Shown: positions 14,739-24,521, numbered from the stretch's first letter. The stretch is 64,000 nucleotides of DNA from Hymenobacter arizonensis (GCF_900115775.1 NZ_FOXS01000003.1:62001-126000); one strand, 5' to 3'. Notes: generated from the sequence alone by a model not told the origin. Program-made: numbers and translations.

Positions 14739-15560
14739 CTAATACCGCGTGCCTTGGTGCGCACTCTCGTCGCCGTCCACGGGCGCACCCATCTTGTGCA
14801 GGTTAGCGGCCACCATGCTATCGGGAATGACGTTGCTCACGGCTACCTGCACCTTGTTCATAAAGCCGGAGATGACTTTGTCTTTGCCAGCTAGCAGGGC
14901 TTCGTAGCCGTCCTGAGCCACTTTGGCGGGGTCGGCGCGGCTGCCTTGCACCAGTTTCGAGCGCTCCATGTCGGCTTTGCGGAAGAAGTCGGTGTCGGTG
15001 ACTCCGGGCAGCAGCGAGGTGATTTTGATGTTGTGCTCCTTCACTTCCTCGCGCACGGCTTCGGTGAAGGACGTGACGAAGGCCTTGGTGCCGTGGTACA
15101 CGGCTTGCAGTGGGCCAGGCAGTTCACCGCCGATGCTGGAAACCTGCAGAATCATGCCGTCGTTGCGGTCCACCATGTCCTTGAGGAAGAGCTTGGTGAA
15201 GGTGACGTAGGCGCCGATGTTGAGCTGAATGATGTCGAGCTCACGGCCGATGTCGGTGGTGGTAAACAGGCCGTACTGGCCCTGGCCGGCGTTGTTCACC
15301 AGCGCGTCGATGCGGATGCCCCGGTCCCGGACTTCGTCGTACACTTCAAACGGTGCCTCGGGCCGGAACAGGTCTTTGGCGAGGGGCAGCACTTTCACGC
15401 CGAATTCCTCGCGTAGCTCCTGGGCGGTCCGTTCCAGTTGCTGCTGGTCGCGGGCAATGATGACGAGGTTGTAGTGGTCTTTAGCGAAGCAGTTGGCCAA
15501 TTCGCGGCCAATGCCACTGGTAGCACCCGTAATAAGGGCGGCTCTGGGATGGTTTGCCAT
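14739..15560 (-). CDS. Short-chain dehydrogenase/reductase
   Basis: A 273-residue classical SDR with an N-terminal Rossmann fold. ALITGATSGIGRELA (about residues 8-22) is the TGxxxGIG cofactor motif, NNAG at about 92-95, and the catalytic Ser-Tyr-Lys in VSSIGGELPGPLQAVYHGTKAF (Ser about 142, Tyr 155, Lys 159). The basic residue after the second strand (IIARDQQQ) suggests NADPH. The substrate is unknown; the C-terminal extension of about 70 residues resembles SDRs annotated as DltE-like. It converges on the P450 gene. Confidence 0.9.
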   Translation of the reverse strand: MANHPRAALITGATSGIGRELANCFAKDHYNLVIIARDQQQLERTAQELREEFGVKVLPLAKDLFRPEAPFEVYDEVRDRGIRIDALVNNAGQGQYGLFTTTDIGRELDIIQLNIGAYVTFTKLFLKDMVDRNDGMILQVSSIGGELPGPLQAVYHGTKAFVTSFTEAVREEVKEHNIKITSLLPGVTDTDFFRKADMERSKLVQGSRADPAKVAQDGYEALLAGKDKVISGFMNKVQVAVSNVIPDSMVAANLHKMGAPVDGDESAHQGTRY

Positions 15561-15889
15561 AGTTGTGGAAAGGTTAGGATGAAGATTATCCTAACGAAGC
15601 CGGCCAGCGTGCGGTTATGCTGGGCTTTCTCTTTCCGCTGAACTGCGGTGCTTATTTGCTGGCGCGCCTTAAGCGGCAATTTGGCACGTAATGCTTAGTA
15701 AGAATACTCGATGTACTGCTTCCACTGCGCCCATGAGAGCAGGTAAATGTTGTCGATGTTTACTCAACCCTATCAGCCCTATCAGTCCAAGTGGTCAGAA
15801 GCTAAGATTTCGCGGAGAGATTGCAGACGCTCAACCATACTTGAGGAACTGCAGGGGAATCGGGACAGACGGGAGTGGTCGGTAGGAAA
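15561..15889. other. Intergenic region, nothing recognised
   Basis: 329 bp between two leftward genes. I see no believable reading frame, terminator or long inverted repeat. Confidence 0.5.
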
Positions 15890-16423
15890 TTATTCTGGTT
15901 CGGCTAGGATGCGTTTTTTTTCTTTTTCGTACTCGGCTTCAGTGAGGACTTTCTCATCGAACAGCTTTTTGTTCTCACGCAGGCGTTCGGCGCGCGACTT
16001 GGTCGTGGTGCCAGCAGCGGGCGCTACTGGTGCTGCGGGCGCCGTGAAAATTGCTGGTGCGCCAGGGATGATTGATTTTAACTCGTACGAGTGCTCTGGC
16101 TTGTACTTCATCGTCCATAAAAACGGGATGAGCAGAAAAACACCGCCTACGATGGCACCTACGTCGGCTTCCTCGTCGCGCGAGAAAGCGGTATTGTAGG
16201 TTTCATATCCTTCTTTTTCGAGCCGCACGGACGTGGTGCTGCCCACAATTTTGGAATCGGTGTGACGGTAGGGAGTGGTACCTACGGCTTCCCCGTTGAG
16301 ATAAACCTTGGCCCCGGTGGGCAACGATTGCAGCATCGTGCTGCTGGCGCAACTACTGGTTAAGATGGTGCCAGCCAACAGCACCGCTACGCCCGAGGCG
16401 CATTGGGAAGAAAAGAAAGTCAT
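15890..16423 (-). CDS. Lipoprotein with PEGA and SHOCT-like domains
   Basis: A 177-residue putative lipoprotein. The hydrophobic N-terminus ends in a lipobox-like TSSC (Cys about residue 25). Residues of about 30-70 look like a PEGA domain: SLPTGAKVYLNGEAVGTTPY (variable-surface beta domain), followed by KEGYETYN. A predicted membrane segment GAIVGGVFLLIPFLW is at about 89-103. The last 30 residues (LRENKKLFDEKVLTEAEYEK) resemble a SHOCT domain, a short helix pair common at the end of bacterial membrane proteins. Function unknown; the domain calls are by eye. Confidence 0.72.
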   Translation of the reverse strand: MTFFSSQCASGVAVLLAGTILTSSCASSTMLQSLPTGAKVYLNGEAVGTTPYRHTDSKIVGSTTSVRLEKEGYETYNTAFSRDEEADVGAIVGGVFLLIPFLWTMKYKPEHSYELKSIIPGAPAIFTAPAAPVAPAAGTTTKSRAERLRENKKLFDEKVLTEAEYEKEKKRILAEPE

Positions 16424-16568
16424 GTGGGTAGAAATAACAACTGGCCACCTGGCCCGTCGGCGGTAAAGCTAACATCAGAGCAGCCACTAAATGAAGGCCG
16501 CAAAAATCTCGCTCGGTTACAGCTTTGTAGGTTGATGAAGAAATGACAAACGCTATGATGCATCAGCA

Positions 16569-18380
16569 TTATGAAGCCGTATCCAACACCTCATCGCCAT
16601 CATCGGCCATCGTCTTGGCCAGCTTCTCAATATTTAAGCTGCGCGCCGAAGCATCAAATATCTCCCGGTAAGTCCCTTGCCGGGCGTACAGCTCATCGTG
16701 CGTGCCGCTCTCCACCAAGCGGCCTTTTTTCATGACGTGAATGCAGTCCGAATCCACGATTTGGGCGAGGCTGTGGGAGATGATGACCACCGTACGGCCC
16801 TGCTTGATGGCGTCGAGCGAGTTTTTGATTTGCTCGGTGGCGATGGCGTCGAGGCTGGCGGTGGGCTCGTCGAGGAAGATGATGGGCGGGTTTTTGAGGA
16901 AGAGCCGGGCGATGGCGATGCGCTGTTGCTGGCCACCGCTGAGCTGCTGGGCATCGGACTGGTACTGGCGGGGCAGGTCCAGAATCTGGTCGTGCAGGTA
17001 GGCTTGTTTGGCGGCGGCTTCGATGTCGGCCTGGGTGGCTTCAAAGTCGCCGTAGCGGATGTTTTCTTCGATGGTGCCCTTGAAAATGTGGTTTTTCTGG
17101 AGCACCAGGCCGATGCGTTTGCGCAGGGCCTGGGTGTCGTAGTCGGCCAGTGGGCGGCCGTCGAGGAGCATTTGGCCGCGGTCGGGGGCGTAGAACTTGC
17201 AGAGGAGGTTGATGATGGTGCTTTTGCCGGCGCCGCTGAGGCCGACGAGGGCGGTGGTTTTGCCTTCCTCGATGGTGAGGCAAACGTCTTCCAGCGCCCG
17301 CGTGCCGCTGGGGTAGGTGAAGTCGACGTTGCAGATGTCGAAGGTGCCGCGCACGTTGCCGGGCTGCAGCGGGCCGGTTTCTTCCACGGCCGCGTCGGCG
17401 TCGAGGATGGCGAAGAAGCCTTCGGAGTAGGTGAGGGCCTCGTTCATCTCGTCGTAGATGCGGTGGAGCTGCCGGATGGGCGCCGACACGTTGTTGAATA
17501 GCAGAATGTGGAACATGATGGCGCCGATGGAAATTTGGCGGTCGAGCACGAGATAGGCCGTAAGGACGATAATGACGGTCACGCCAATCTGCTCGACGAA
17601 GGTTTTGAGGCCGTCGTAGCGGAAGTTGGTTTTGCGCGTCACCAGCTGCGCGTTCACCAGTTTTTGCTGGGTGTCGTTCTGCTTGGCGTCTTCGTAGCGC
17701 TCGCGCACGAAGCTCTTGATGACCACAATGGAGTCGATGATGCTCACAATGCCGTGGCTTTTCTCCTCGCGCAGGCCCCGCAGGCCGCGGCGCACGCCCT
17801 GCAGACGGTCGGCCTGCCGGTAGCTCAGCCAGAAGTACACCGGCAGCACGGCCAGCGCCACCAGCCCCACCCACAAGTTGGCCACGAACATGACCACCAG
17901 GGCCACCAGGGCATTGGCAAACAGCGGCAGGATGTCGATGAAGAAGTTTTGCACCAGCTTCATCAGGCTCTCCACGCCCCGGTCGATGCGGGTCTGGAGC
18001 TTGCCGGTCTGGTTGCCCTCGTTGGAGAAAAAGCCCAGCCCGTAACTCAGAATCTTGCCCACGGCCGTCTGCGAGAGCGTGCTGGAGATGTTGATGCGGA
18101 TTTTCTCGCCGTAGTACTTCTGCCCGAAGGTGATGAAGGTGTTCACCAATTCCTTCCCCAGCAGGATGGCACTAACCCAGCCCAGCAGTGCCCAACCCCC
18201 GGCGAGGCCCTGGCCGCGGTCGAGCATGGCTTGCACCGTATCCACGGTGTAGCGCAGCACAAACGGCGTAACCTGGGCGGCCAGCGAGCCCACTAGTGTG
18301 AGCAGCAGCGTGGCAATGACGAGCGGACGGTAAGGCCGCACGAAGGGAAGGAGGCGTTTGATGATTTGCCAGAGGCTCAT
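16569..18380 (-). CDS. ABC transporter, fused membrane and ATPase domains (exporter type)
   Basis: A 603-residue half-transporter of the ABCB/MsbA kind. Residues of about 15-310 form a six-helix membrane domain; about 345-580 are the ATPase: Walker A GLSGAGKST (about 376), Q-loop GLVLQKNHIFKGT, signature QQLSGGQQQRIAIA (about 484), Walker B PPIIFLDEPTASLD and the H-loop IISHSLA. It would act as a homodimer in the inner membrane, or as a heterodimer with a partner that is not here. The transported substrate cannot be inferred. Genes on each side are unrelated, so it is probably a single-gene unit. Confidence 0.92.
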   Translation of the reverse strand: MSLWQIIKRLLPFVRPYRPLVIATLLLTLVGSLAAQVTPFVLRYTVDTVQAMLDRGQGLAGGWALLGWVSAILLGKELVNTFITFGQKYYGEKIRINISSTLSQTAVGKILSYGLGFFSNEGNQTGKLQTRIDRGVESLMKLVQNFFIDILPLFANALVALVVMFVANLWVGLVALAVLPVYFWLSYRQADRLQGVRRGLRGLREEKSHGIVSIIDSIVVIKSFVRERYEDAKQNDTQQKLVNAQLVTRKTNFRYDGLKTFVEQIGVTVIIVLTAYLVLDRQISIGAIMFHILLFNNVSAPIRQLHRIYDEMNEALTYSEGFFAILDADAAVEETGPLQPGNVRGTFDICNVDFTYPSGTRALEDVCLTIEEGKTTALVGLSGAGKSTIINLLCKFYAPDRGQMLLDGRPLADYDTQALRKRIGLVLQKNHIFKGTIEENIRYGDFEATQADIEAAAKQAYLHDQILDLPRQYQSDAQQLSGGQQQRIAIARLFLKNPPIIFLDEPTASLDAIATEQIKNSLDAIKQGRTVVIISHSLAQIVDSDCIHVMKKGRLVESGTHDELYARQGTYREIFDASARSLNIEKLAKTMADDGDEVLDTAS

Positions 18381-18438
18381 CTAAAAGGCAGCGTTAGGGT
18401 TGAGCCTGTTAGACGAGGGGGGCGGGGGTGGGGTTGGG

Positions 18439-18762
18439 CTATTCTACTTTCCCCACATCCCAGCCATCATATTCAACATCGCATTTGATAGCTAAGTCAT
18501 TAAAAGCAAGATTGCGCCTATGAAGCTTTTCGGGTGTAAGTACATCTAATTTGGACACCTGAAGTACCCAGTCACCGTCATCTGCTTGATGAAGTTCAAC
18601 GATACTGTAAGCGTGTTCCTCCAATTCAGTAAATACTTCCAAAAGCTTATTCTTGTCTTCATCAATAAAAAAGAAGCCCCATTTCAAAGTTGAGTCAACA
18701 TCCCATCCTTCCCCAGTCATTTTGCGAAACATCTGCTTCACGGTTTCTTGCAGTGCGTTCAT
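18439..18762 (-). CDS. RraB-like (regulator of ribonuclease activity B fold) protein
   Basis: A 107-residue soluble protein. The C-terminus LAIKCDVEYDGWDVGK closely resembles the end of E. coli RraB (QFDVEYDGWGT), and the pattern KWGFFFIDEDKNKLLEVFTE is typical of the RraB/DUF695-neighbour fold. RraB inhibits RNase E in gammaproteobacteria. Whether this protein binds an RNase here is unknown; the same fold also occurs in small proteins used as immunity factors. The local DNA is clearly AT-richer than its neighbours, which may point to a different history. A possible -7 element TAGATTTA lies just upstream of the start. Confidence 0.7.
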   Translation of the reverse strand: MNALQETVKQMFRKMTGEGWDVDSTLKWGFFFIDEDKNKLLEVFTELEEHAYSIVELHQADDGDWVLQVSKLDVLTPEKLHRRNLAFNDLAIKCDVEYDGWDVGKVE

Positions 18763-18879
18763 TCTTTAAATCTATTAGTTCCCAATTTGTAATCTTCCTA
18801 CTGGCGCGAGTTTAGCGCAGCGTAACTCGTGACCAACTATTGGGCGAGGCTGTGCCTCGCATCAGAACGACGAACGGGC

Positions 18880-18945
18880 AGTCCTTGGCAGTGCATGACC
18901 AGACTGCCGCGCCAGCGGCAGTCTGGTCATGCACTGCCAAGGACT
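18880..18945. repeat. 66-bp palindrome, 31-bp perfect arms, separate family
   Basis: Arms 18880-18910 and 18915-18945, perfect, 4-nt centre; arm starts AGTCCTTGGCAGTGCATGAC. It shares nothing with the GTCAT family. It is readable in frame with the downstream gene but lies before its real start. Confidence 0.94.
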
Positions 18946-19025
18946 CGCGCCAGCAATGGCAAAGCTCATTTGAAACGCCTCCCTGCCTGCCCCGTAAAGA
19001 CTTAACGTCTCTTACTGTGTATGCT

Positions 19026-21281
19026 ATGGAAAACCAGCCCCTTACCGCCGCGCCCCACACCGGCCAGCCCCTCAACCGTGTAGATGGCCGCCTGAAAGTG
19101 ACCGGGCAGGCTCGCTACGCGGCCGAGCACCCGGTAGCCGGCTGCGTGCATGGCGTGCTGGTGACCAGCGCCATAGCCCGGGGCCGCATCCGGCGCCTCG
19201 ATACCGCGACGGCCGAGCGGGCCCCGGGTGTGCTGGCCATCGTATCGCACCTAAACTCGCCCAAGGTGCCCGGCTACCAAACCGCCGAAACCAACAAAAA
19301 CCCACGCGTGGAAGGGCAGGAGTTTCGCCTGTTCTTCGACGACCAGATTCATTTCAGCAACCAACCCATTGCCCTAGCCATTGCCGATACGCTGGAACGC
19401 GCCCAGCACGCCGCCACGCTGGTGCGGGCCGAATACGAGCGGGCCGCCCACCAAACCAACCTGGCCGCCAGCCTCGGCACCAACCTGGTGCCCGCCAAGG
19501 AGAAAGACCACGCCCGTGGCCAAGCCAATGCCTACCGCTCGGCGCCGGTGAAGGTGGAGCAGGAATATCGCACGCCGGTGCACGTGCACAACCCCCTGGA
19601 AACCCACGCCGCCATTGCCCTCTGGCAGGGCGACCGGCTGACGGTGTACAACAAAACCCAGGCCCCCAAACTGGCCCAGGAAGACCTGATGCGCATGTTT
19701 CAGCTGCCCGAGGCCAACGTGCGCATTCACTCGCCGTTTGTGGGCGGGGCGTTTGGGGGCTCGTCGCGCATATGGCCGCCCGAGATGGCCGCCATTCTGG
19801 GGGCCAAAGTGGTGGGGCGCCCCGTGAAGGTGATGGGCCGGCGCGACCACGAGTTCAATATGGTGGGCTACCGGCCGCAGTCCATCCAGAAAGTGGGCCT
19901 GGGCGCCCTGCCCGACGGCACGCTGGTAGGAGTGACTCACGAAGCCTTCGGCATGACTTCGCGGCACGAGCAGTTTGCTGAGCGCATTGTGCACCCCACC
20001 AAAACGGCCTACCGCACGCCCAACATCAACACCACCTACCGCTTGGTGCCGCTCGACCTGAGCACGCCCTGCTGGACCCGCGGCCCCGGCGAAACCACCG
20101 GTTCCTTCGCCCTCGAATCGGCGATGGACGAGCTGGCCTACGCCCTGAACATGGACCCGCTAGCCCTGCGCCTGAAAAACTACGCCGATACCGACCCCGA
20201 AAAAGACCAGCCCTGGAGCAGCAAGCACCTGCGCGCTTGCTACGAGCGCGGCGCCGCACTATTCGGCTGGAGCAAGCGTCCGGCTGCGCCCCGCTCCCTG
20301 CGCGAAGGCGAATACCTCGTGGGCTGGGGCATGGCCTCCGGCATCTACAAAGCCGAGCGGCGGCCCGCCACCGCCCGAGCCCAGCTCCGGGCCGACGGCA
20401 CCCTACTGGTGCAAAGCGCCACCGCCGACGCGGGCCCCGGCACCGGCACCATCATGACCCAGATTGCCGCCGATGCCAGCGGCGTGGCCCCCGCCAATAT
20501 CCGCTTCGAGCTCGGCGACTCGGCCCTGCCGCCGGCGCCCATTCAGGCGGGCTCGCACACCACAGCCTCGGTGGGCTCGGCCGTGCACGATGCCTGCACG
20601 GCCCTGAAGCAGCAGCTGCTGGCCCTGGCCCGGCAAATGCCCAAATCAGCCTTGAGTAGAATAAAAACAGCGGATATCGTGGCCGAAAACGGCATCCTGC
20701 AAGTGGCCGGCCGCGCCGCCAGCCGCGTCAGCTACGCCGAGGTGCTGAAGCACCACCAGATGCCTTCGCTGGAAGTCACCAAGGAATCGAAGGGCGGGCC
20801 CGAGATGGAGAAGCACTCGGGCAAGTCGTTTTGCGCCAGTTTTGTGGAAGTGCAGGTGCACTCGCTCACGGGTGCGGTGCGCGTGAGCCGGGTGGTGTCG
20901 GTGGTAGATGCCGGCCGGCTCATGAACCTGAAAACCGCCCGCAGCCAGGTGTACGGCGCCGTGACCTGGGGAATAGGAATGGCCCTGATGGAAGACGCCC
21001 GCCTCGACCACCGCTACGGACGCTTCCTGAACCACGACCTGGCCGAGTACCACCTGCCCGTCAACGCCGACGTGCCGGATATCACCGTCGAATTCATTGA
21101 CCGGCCCGACCCGCTGCTCGACCCCATGGGCGCCAAAGGCCTGGGCGAAATCGGCATGATAGGATTTGCCGCCGCCGTGGCCAACGCCGTGTACCACGCC
21201 ACGGGCAAGCGCGTCCGCGAGCTGCCCATTACGCCGGATAAGTTGGTGGGGGTGAAGGAGGAAACCGGCAGCCGTAGCTAA
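19026..21281 (+). CDS. Xanthine/aldehyde dehydrogenase-type molybdopterin-binding subunit
   Basis: A 751-residue large subunit of the xanthine oxidase family, which hydroxylates aromatic heterocycles or aldehydes at a molybdenum centre. Residues of about 15-120 are the aldehyde oxidase a/b hammerhead domain (NRVDGRLKVTGQARYAAEHP). Mo-cofactor motifs follow: GGAFGGSSR (about 240), RGPGETTGSFALE (about 356), GPGTGTIMTQIAAD (about 470) and GAKGLGEIGMIG (about 700), whose Glu is the catalytic base. No signal peptide is seen. The 2Fe-2S and FAD subunits that normally precede it (YagT/YagS type) are absent; the upstream neighbours are a palindrome and an RraB-like gene. The start at 19026 is chosen because earlier codons read through the palindrome. 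Confidence 0.9.
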   Translation: MENQPLTAAPHTGQPLNRVDGRLKVTGQARYAAEHPVAGCVHGVLVTSAIARGRIRRLDTATAERAPGVLAIVSHLNSPKVPGYQTAETNKNPRVEGQEFRLFFDDQIHFSNQPIALAIADTLERAQHAATLVRAEYERAAHQTNLAASLGTNLVPAKEKDHARGQANAYRSAPVKVEQEYRTPVHVHNPLETHAAIALWQGDRLTVYNKTQAPKLAQEDLMRMFQLPEANVRIHSPFVGGAFGGSSRIWPPEMAAILGAKVVGRPVKVMGRRDHEFNMVGYRPQSIQKVGLGALPDGTLVGVTHEAFGMTSRHEQFAERIVHPTKTAYRTPNINTTYRLVPLDLSTPCWTRGPGETTGSFALESAMDELAYALNMDPLALRLKNYADTDPEKDQPWSSKHLRACYERGAALFGWSKRPAAPRSLREGEYLVGWGMASGIYKAERRPATARAQLRADGTLLVQSATADAGPGTGTIMTQIAADASGVAPANIRFELGDSALPPAPIQAGSHTTASVGSAVHDACTALKQQLLALARQMPKSALSRIKTADIVAENGILQVAGRAASRVSYAEVLKHHQMPSLEVTKESKGGPEMEKHSGKSFCASFVEVQVHSLTGAVRVSRVVSVVDAGRLMNLKTARSQVYGAVTWGIGMALMEDARLDHRYGRFLNHDLAEYHLPVNADVPDITVEFIDRPDPLLDPMGAKGLGEIGMIGFAAAVANAVYHATGKRVRELPITPDKLVGVKEETGSRS

Positions 21282-21642
21282 ACCCAGCACCGCGCATACA
21301 TATACCTCGCGGGGCTATTTTTCACCATAACACTTGGGAGGCCAGCCTTAATCCTGAGCTTTCACAATAGGATTGACATGCGTGCGGTCCCTGTGTTGCT
21401 GTTCAAAATGGCTCCGTTAACGAGCGATGCTTTTTGCATTGAACCGCTTTGCTGCTGGTTTTAAACCTATAGCACCGACCATGAGTTGAGTTTGATTATG
21501 GGGAAATCATAACAATTTATTATGAGTTTTGTAATTATCTGTCTATATTCATGTGATGTGCAGCGGTTGTCCGAGTTTATGCGTATAAGGCATAGATATG
21601 AATTTTCATATTTAAATGGAACCACCATTAACCCCTTAATTC
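21282..21642. other. Intergenic region, nothing recognised
   Basis: 361 bp, AT-rich toward the right end, probably containing the promoter of the membrane protein gene. I see no gene, RNA or inverted repeat that I can support. Confidence 0.5.
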
Positions 21643-22425
21643 ATGGAGAGTTTGTACCAAGTTGATGAGCCATTGACCAGAACCGCGACTAAGAAGCAAG
21701 GGATAGCGCCCGTTGCGCTATTTCCATTGCAGATTACTAAATGGCTGCTGGGAATAACATTTGTGCTGTTGTTGGCCAACATTGCGGCGATGGTTCTGAA
21801 GCACACAAGCGCTGTTCAAACCAAAACCTTCTGGTACTTCGATAAATTCTTCAACTTCAATTACGAGAGCAATTTCCCTAGCTTTTTCTCTTCGGTTCTT
21901 TTAATAGGAGCTGCGGGAGTATTGCTGCTGCTGTACATTATATGCAAGCATCAAGGAAATAATTACGCAAAGTCCCGATGGTTTCTGTTAAGCCTGGTAT
22001 TTGTGTTTCTGGCCATTGACGAAAACACCCAAATACATGAAGTAGTGGCCGACATTGTGCGTCCCAAATTGGCTTCTGATTTGTCTGGGCTCCTGTATTG
22101 GGCGTGGGTCGTACCCTATTTTATTGCATTTGTAATAATAGTTGCCTTCTTCCTGCCCTTCGTAATACGGCTGCCGAAAAAAACGCGTAGCCTGATTATT
22201 CTGGCGGGCTTTATGTTCGTTTTCGGAGCCGTTGGGCTGGAATTAGCCGAAGGTTATTTCTACAAAAAGTACGGGCTGGAGCACATTTACAATGACCTGT
22301 TGTATTGTGTAGAAGAACTGCTGGAAATGACCGGTGTAATTCTCTTTATTTACGCTTTGCTGAATCATATGGCTTCGATGAACGCGCTTTTGGTAATTGA
22401 AAAAGAAGCGAAAGCAATTGCATAA
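21643..22425 (+). CDS. Unrecognised polytopic membrane protein
   Basis: A 260-residue inner-membrane protein with about six hydrophobic segments (about 33-52, 85-105, 118-132, 155-180, 190-210 and 225-245). The acidic motifs FLAIDENTQIHEVV (between segments 3 and 4) and YCVEELLEMTGV (before the last segment) lie in conserved-looking positions. I have seen similar D-E-x-x-x-H and LEE-LEM patterns in uncharacterised membrane proteins of several phyla, but I cannot name a family. The DNA is distinctly less GC-rich than the neighbours. The methyltransferase gene follows on the same strand after 52 nt. Confidence 0.72.
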   Translation: MESLYQVDEPLTRTATKKQGIAPVALFPLQITKWLLGITFVLLLANIAAMVLKHTSAVQTKTFWYFDKFFNFNYESNFPSFFSSVLLIGAAGVLLLLYIICKHQGNNYAKSRWFLLSLVFVFLAIDENTQIHEVVADIVRPKLASDLSGLLYWAWVVPYFIAFVIIVAFFLPFVIRLPKKTRSLIILAGFMFVFGAVGLELAEGYFYKKYGLEHIYNDLLYCVEELLEMTGVILFIYALLNHMASMNALLVIEKEAKAIA

Positions 22426-22477
22426 CGCCCCGGTATTTCTTGTTTATTCTTTTCTGGCCTCCGGCTATATTGGGGCC

Positions 22478-23107
22478 ATGAAGGTTCAAGCCGCATACAA
22501 CAAGTGGGCGTCTACTTACGACGCTGTTAATAATAAAACCCGCGACCTTGAAGGCACGGCCTTGCACCAGTTACTGGCGCCGCTGTCCTTCGCAACCGTG
22601 CTGGAAATAGGCTGCGGAACCGGCAAAAACACCAGCTGGTTAGCGACCCGGGCAATTGAGGTGACTGCGGTGGATTTCTCGGCAGCAATGCTGGAAGCTG
22701 CAAGGGCCAAGGTTTCGAATCACAACGTAGCGTTTCAGCAGGCAGATATTACTGCCGAATGGAGCTTCGTGACTTCTCCAGTCAACCTTATTACCTGTAG
22801 CCTGATTCTGGAGCACATTTCGGATTTAGATTTTGTGTTTCAGCAAGCCAGTCGGGCGCTGCGCCCAGGAGGCTTTTTTTACGTGGGCGAATTGCATCCT
22901 TTCAAACAATACCAAGGCAGCCAAGCCCGATTTGAGACGGCAACCGAAATAATTAAAATTGACGCCTTCATCCACCACGCGTCGGACTACATGGCGGCGG
23001 CTAAGAGCAGTGGGCTGGAGTGCGTTGAATTCCGAGAGTTGTTCGATGATGAAGACCGAACCACTACGCCCCGAATATTGGCCTTGCTTTTTCAGAAGCG
23101 TAGTTAA
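22478..23107 (+). CDS. Class I SAM-dependent methyltransferase
   Basis: A 209-residue enzyme transferring a methyl group from S-adenosylmethionine; the substrate is not predictable. Motif I is VLEIGCGTGKNTSWLA (about 42-57), motif II acidic end VTAVDFSAAMLEAAR (about 64-78), a D in FQQADITAEW, and the post-motif SLILEHISDLDFVF and RALRPGGFFYVGEL (about 125-138). It belongs to the Methyltransf_11/25 type. The start at 22478 (MKVQAAYNKWASTYDAV) is preferred over 22397, because this is the typical N-terminus (YNKWASTYD) and the earlier frame overlaps the preceding gene. It may be co-transcribed with the membrane protein. Confidence 0.87.
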   Translation: MKVQAAYNKWASTYDAVNNKTRDLEGTALHQLLAPLSFATVLEIGCGTGKNTSWLATRAIEVTAVDFSAAMLEAARAKVSNHNVAFQQADITAEWSFVTSPVNLITCSLILEHISDLDFVFQQASRALRPGGFFYVGELHPFKQYQGSQARFETATEIIKIDAFIHHASDYMAAAKSSGLECVEFRELFDDEDRTTTPRILALLFQKRS

Positions 23108-23327
23108 TGCAATTGTGGGCCGTGCATAACCGAGCAGAGTTGGACCTCTGGGTGTAAAATTCCTTTCTTCGCATTGGCCAAGCATATTATGCTTGTTTGT
23201 GGTACGTCTGCCAACGCAGGAAACACACCAATTTTCTCCAATATATCCGCAACACACGGTGCGGTTGAAACGCTTTTTTAGGGCACTCAGCACGCCCGTT
23301 TAAGCGAAACTGACAAAGCACTTCCCC

Positions 23328-24500
23328 ATGCCCCTCATTCAAAGCTGGCGCTGGTACGGCCCCAACGACCCGGTCAGCCTCGCCGACATCCGCCAGGCCG
23401 GCGCTACCGACGTGGTTTCGGCCCTGCATCACATTCCCAACGGGGTGGCGTGGCCCGTGGCTGAAATCCAGAAGCGCCAGGCTGAGGTAGCCGCCGCCGG
23501 CCTCACCTGGAGCGTGGTGGAAAGCGTGCCCGTGCACGAGCAAATCAAAACCCGCACCGGCCCGTACCAGCAGCACATCGCCAACTACCAGGAGTCGTTG
23601 CGCAACCTGGCCGCCTGCGGCATCCGCACCGTCACCTATAACTTCATGCCCGTCCTCGACTGGACCCGCACCGATTTGGCCTACGAGGTAGAAGACGGTT
23701 CCAAAGCCCTGCGCTTCGAAAAAGCCGCTTTTGTGGTCTTCGACACGCAACTGCTCCGGCGCCCCAACGCCGCGGCCGACTACACTGCCGCGGAGCTCGC
23801 CCACGCCGAAGCCCGCCTGGCCAGCATGAGCGCCGCCGACCGGCAGCAGCTGCAGCGCAACATCATCGCGGGCCTGCCCGGCAGCGAAGAAAGCTTCACC
23901 CTGGAACAGTTTCAGCAGGCCCTCGATGCCTACCAGGGCATCGACGCGGCCAAGCTGCGCGAGCACCTGATTTTGTTCCTGCAAGCCATCGTGCCGGTGG
24001 CCGAAGAAGTGGGCATCAACTTGGCCATCCACCCCGACGACCCGCCGTATCCCATTCTGGGCCTGCCCCGCGTGGTAAGCACCGCCGCCGATGTGGCGGC
24101 CCTGGCCGCGGCCGTGCCCTCGCTCCGCAACGGCTTGTGCTTTTGCACGGGCTCTTTCGGGGTGCGCCCCGACAACGACCTGCCCGGCATGGTGCGCCAG
24201 TTTGCCAACCGCATTTACTTCCTGCACCTGCGCAGCACCCAGCGCGATGCCGCCGGCAACTTCTACGAAGCCAACCACCTGGAGGGCGACGTGGACATGT
24301 ACGCCGTAATGCGCGAGCTCGTCGGCGTCATGCGCCAGCGCCAGGTCAGCCTGCCCATGCGCCCCGACCACGGCCACCAAATGCTCGACGACCTGCACAA
24401 GCACACCAACCCGGGCTATTCCGCCATCGGCCGCCTGCGCGGCTTGGCCGAGCTGCGCGGGCTGGAGCTGGGCATTACGCGCAGCCTGCCACCCGCTTAG
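23328..24500 (+). CDS. uxuA: Mannonate dehydratase
   Basis: A 390-residue enzyme of the UxuA TIM-barrel family, converting D-mannonate to 2-keto-3-deoxy-D-gluconate in glucuronate catabolism. Recognisable segments: [14 protein letters not shown] at the N-terminus, [29 protein letters not shown] (about 103-116), [16 protein letters not shown] (about 230-245), [14 protein letters not shown] (about 272-285), [12 protein letters not shown] and [11 protein letters not shown] near the C-terminus. These carry the metal-binding His, Cys and Asp residues. No uxaC or kdgK lies close by. The pectinesterases 12 kb upstream are consistent with uronic-acid use, but galacturonate follows a different branch. 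Confidence 0.93.
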   Translation: MPLIQSWRWYGPNDPVSLADIRQAGATDVVSALHHIPNGVAWPVAEIQKRQAEVAAAGLTWSVVESVPVHEQIKTRTGPYQQHIANYQESLRNLAACGIRTVTYNFMPVLDWTRTDLAYEVEDGSKALRFEKAAFVVFDTQLLRRPNAAADYTAAELAHAEARLASMSAADRQQLQRNIIAGLPGSEESFTLEQFQQALDAYQGIDAAKLREHLILFLQAIVPVAEEVGINLAIHPDDPPYPILGLPRVVSTAADVAALAAAVPSLRNGLCFCTGSFGVRPDNDLPGMVRQFANRIYFLHLRSTQRDAAGNFYEANHLEGDVDMYAVMRELVGVMRQRQVSLPMRPDHGHQMLDDLHKHTNPGYSAIGRLRGLAELRGLELGITRSLPPA

Positions 24501-24521
24501 GCTGCAAGCTGCAGCGGTAGA

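Noticed and set aside
18439..18762. Toxin-immunity pair with the RraB-like gene
   Set aside because: Neither neighbour looks like a toxin; the upstream gene is a molybdoenzyme and the downstream gene an ABC transporter.
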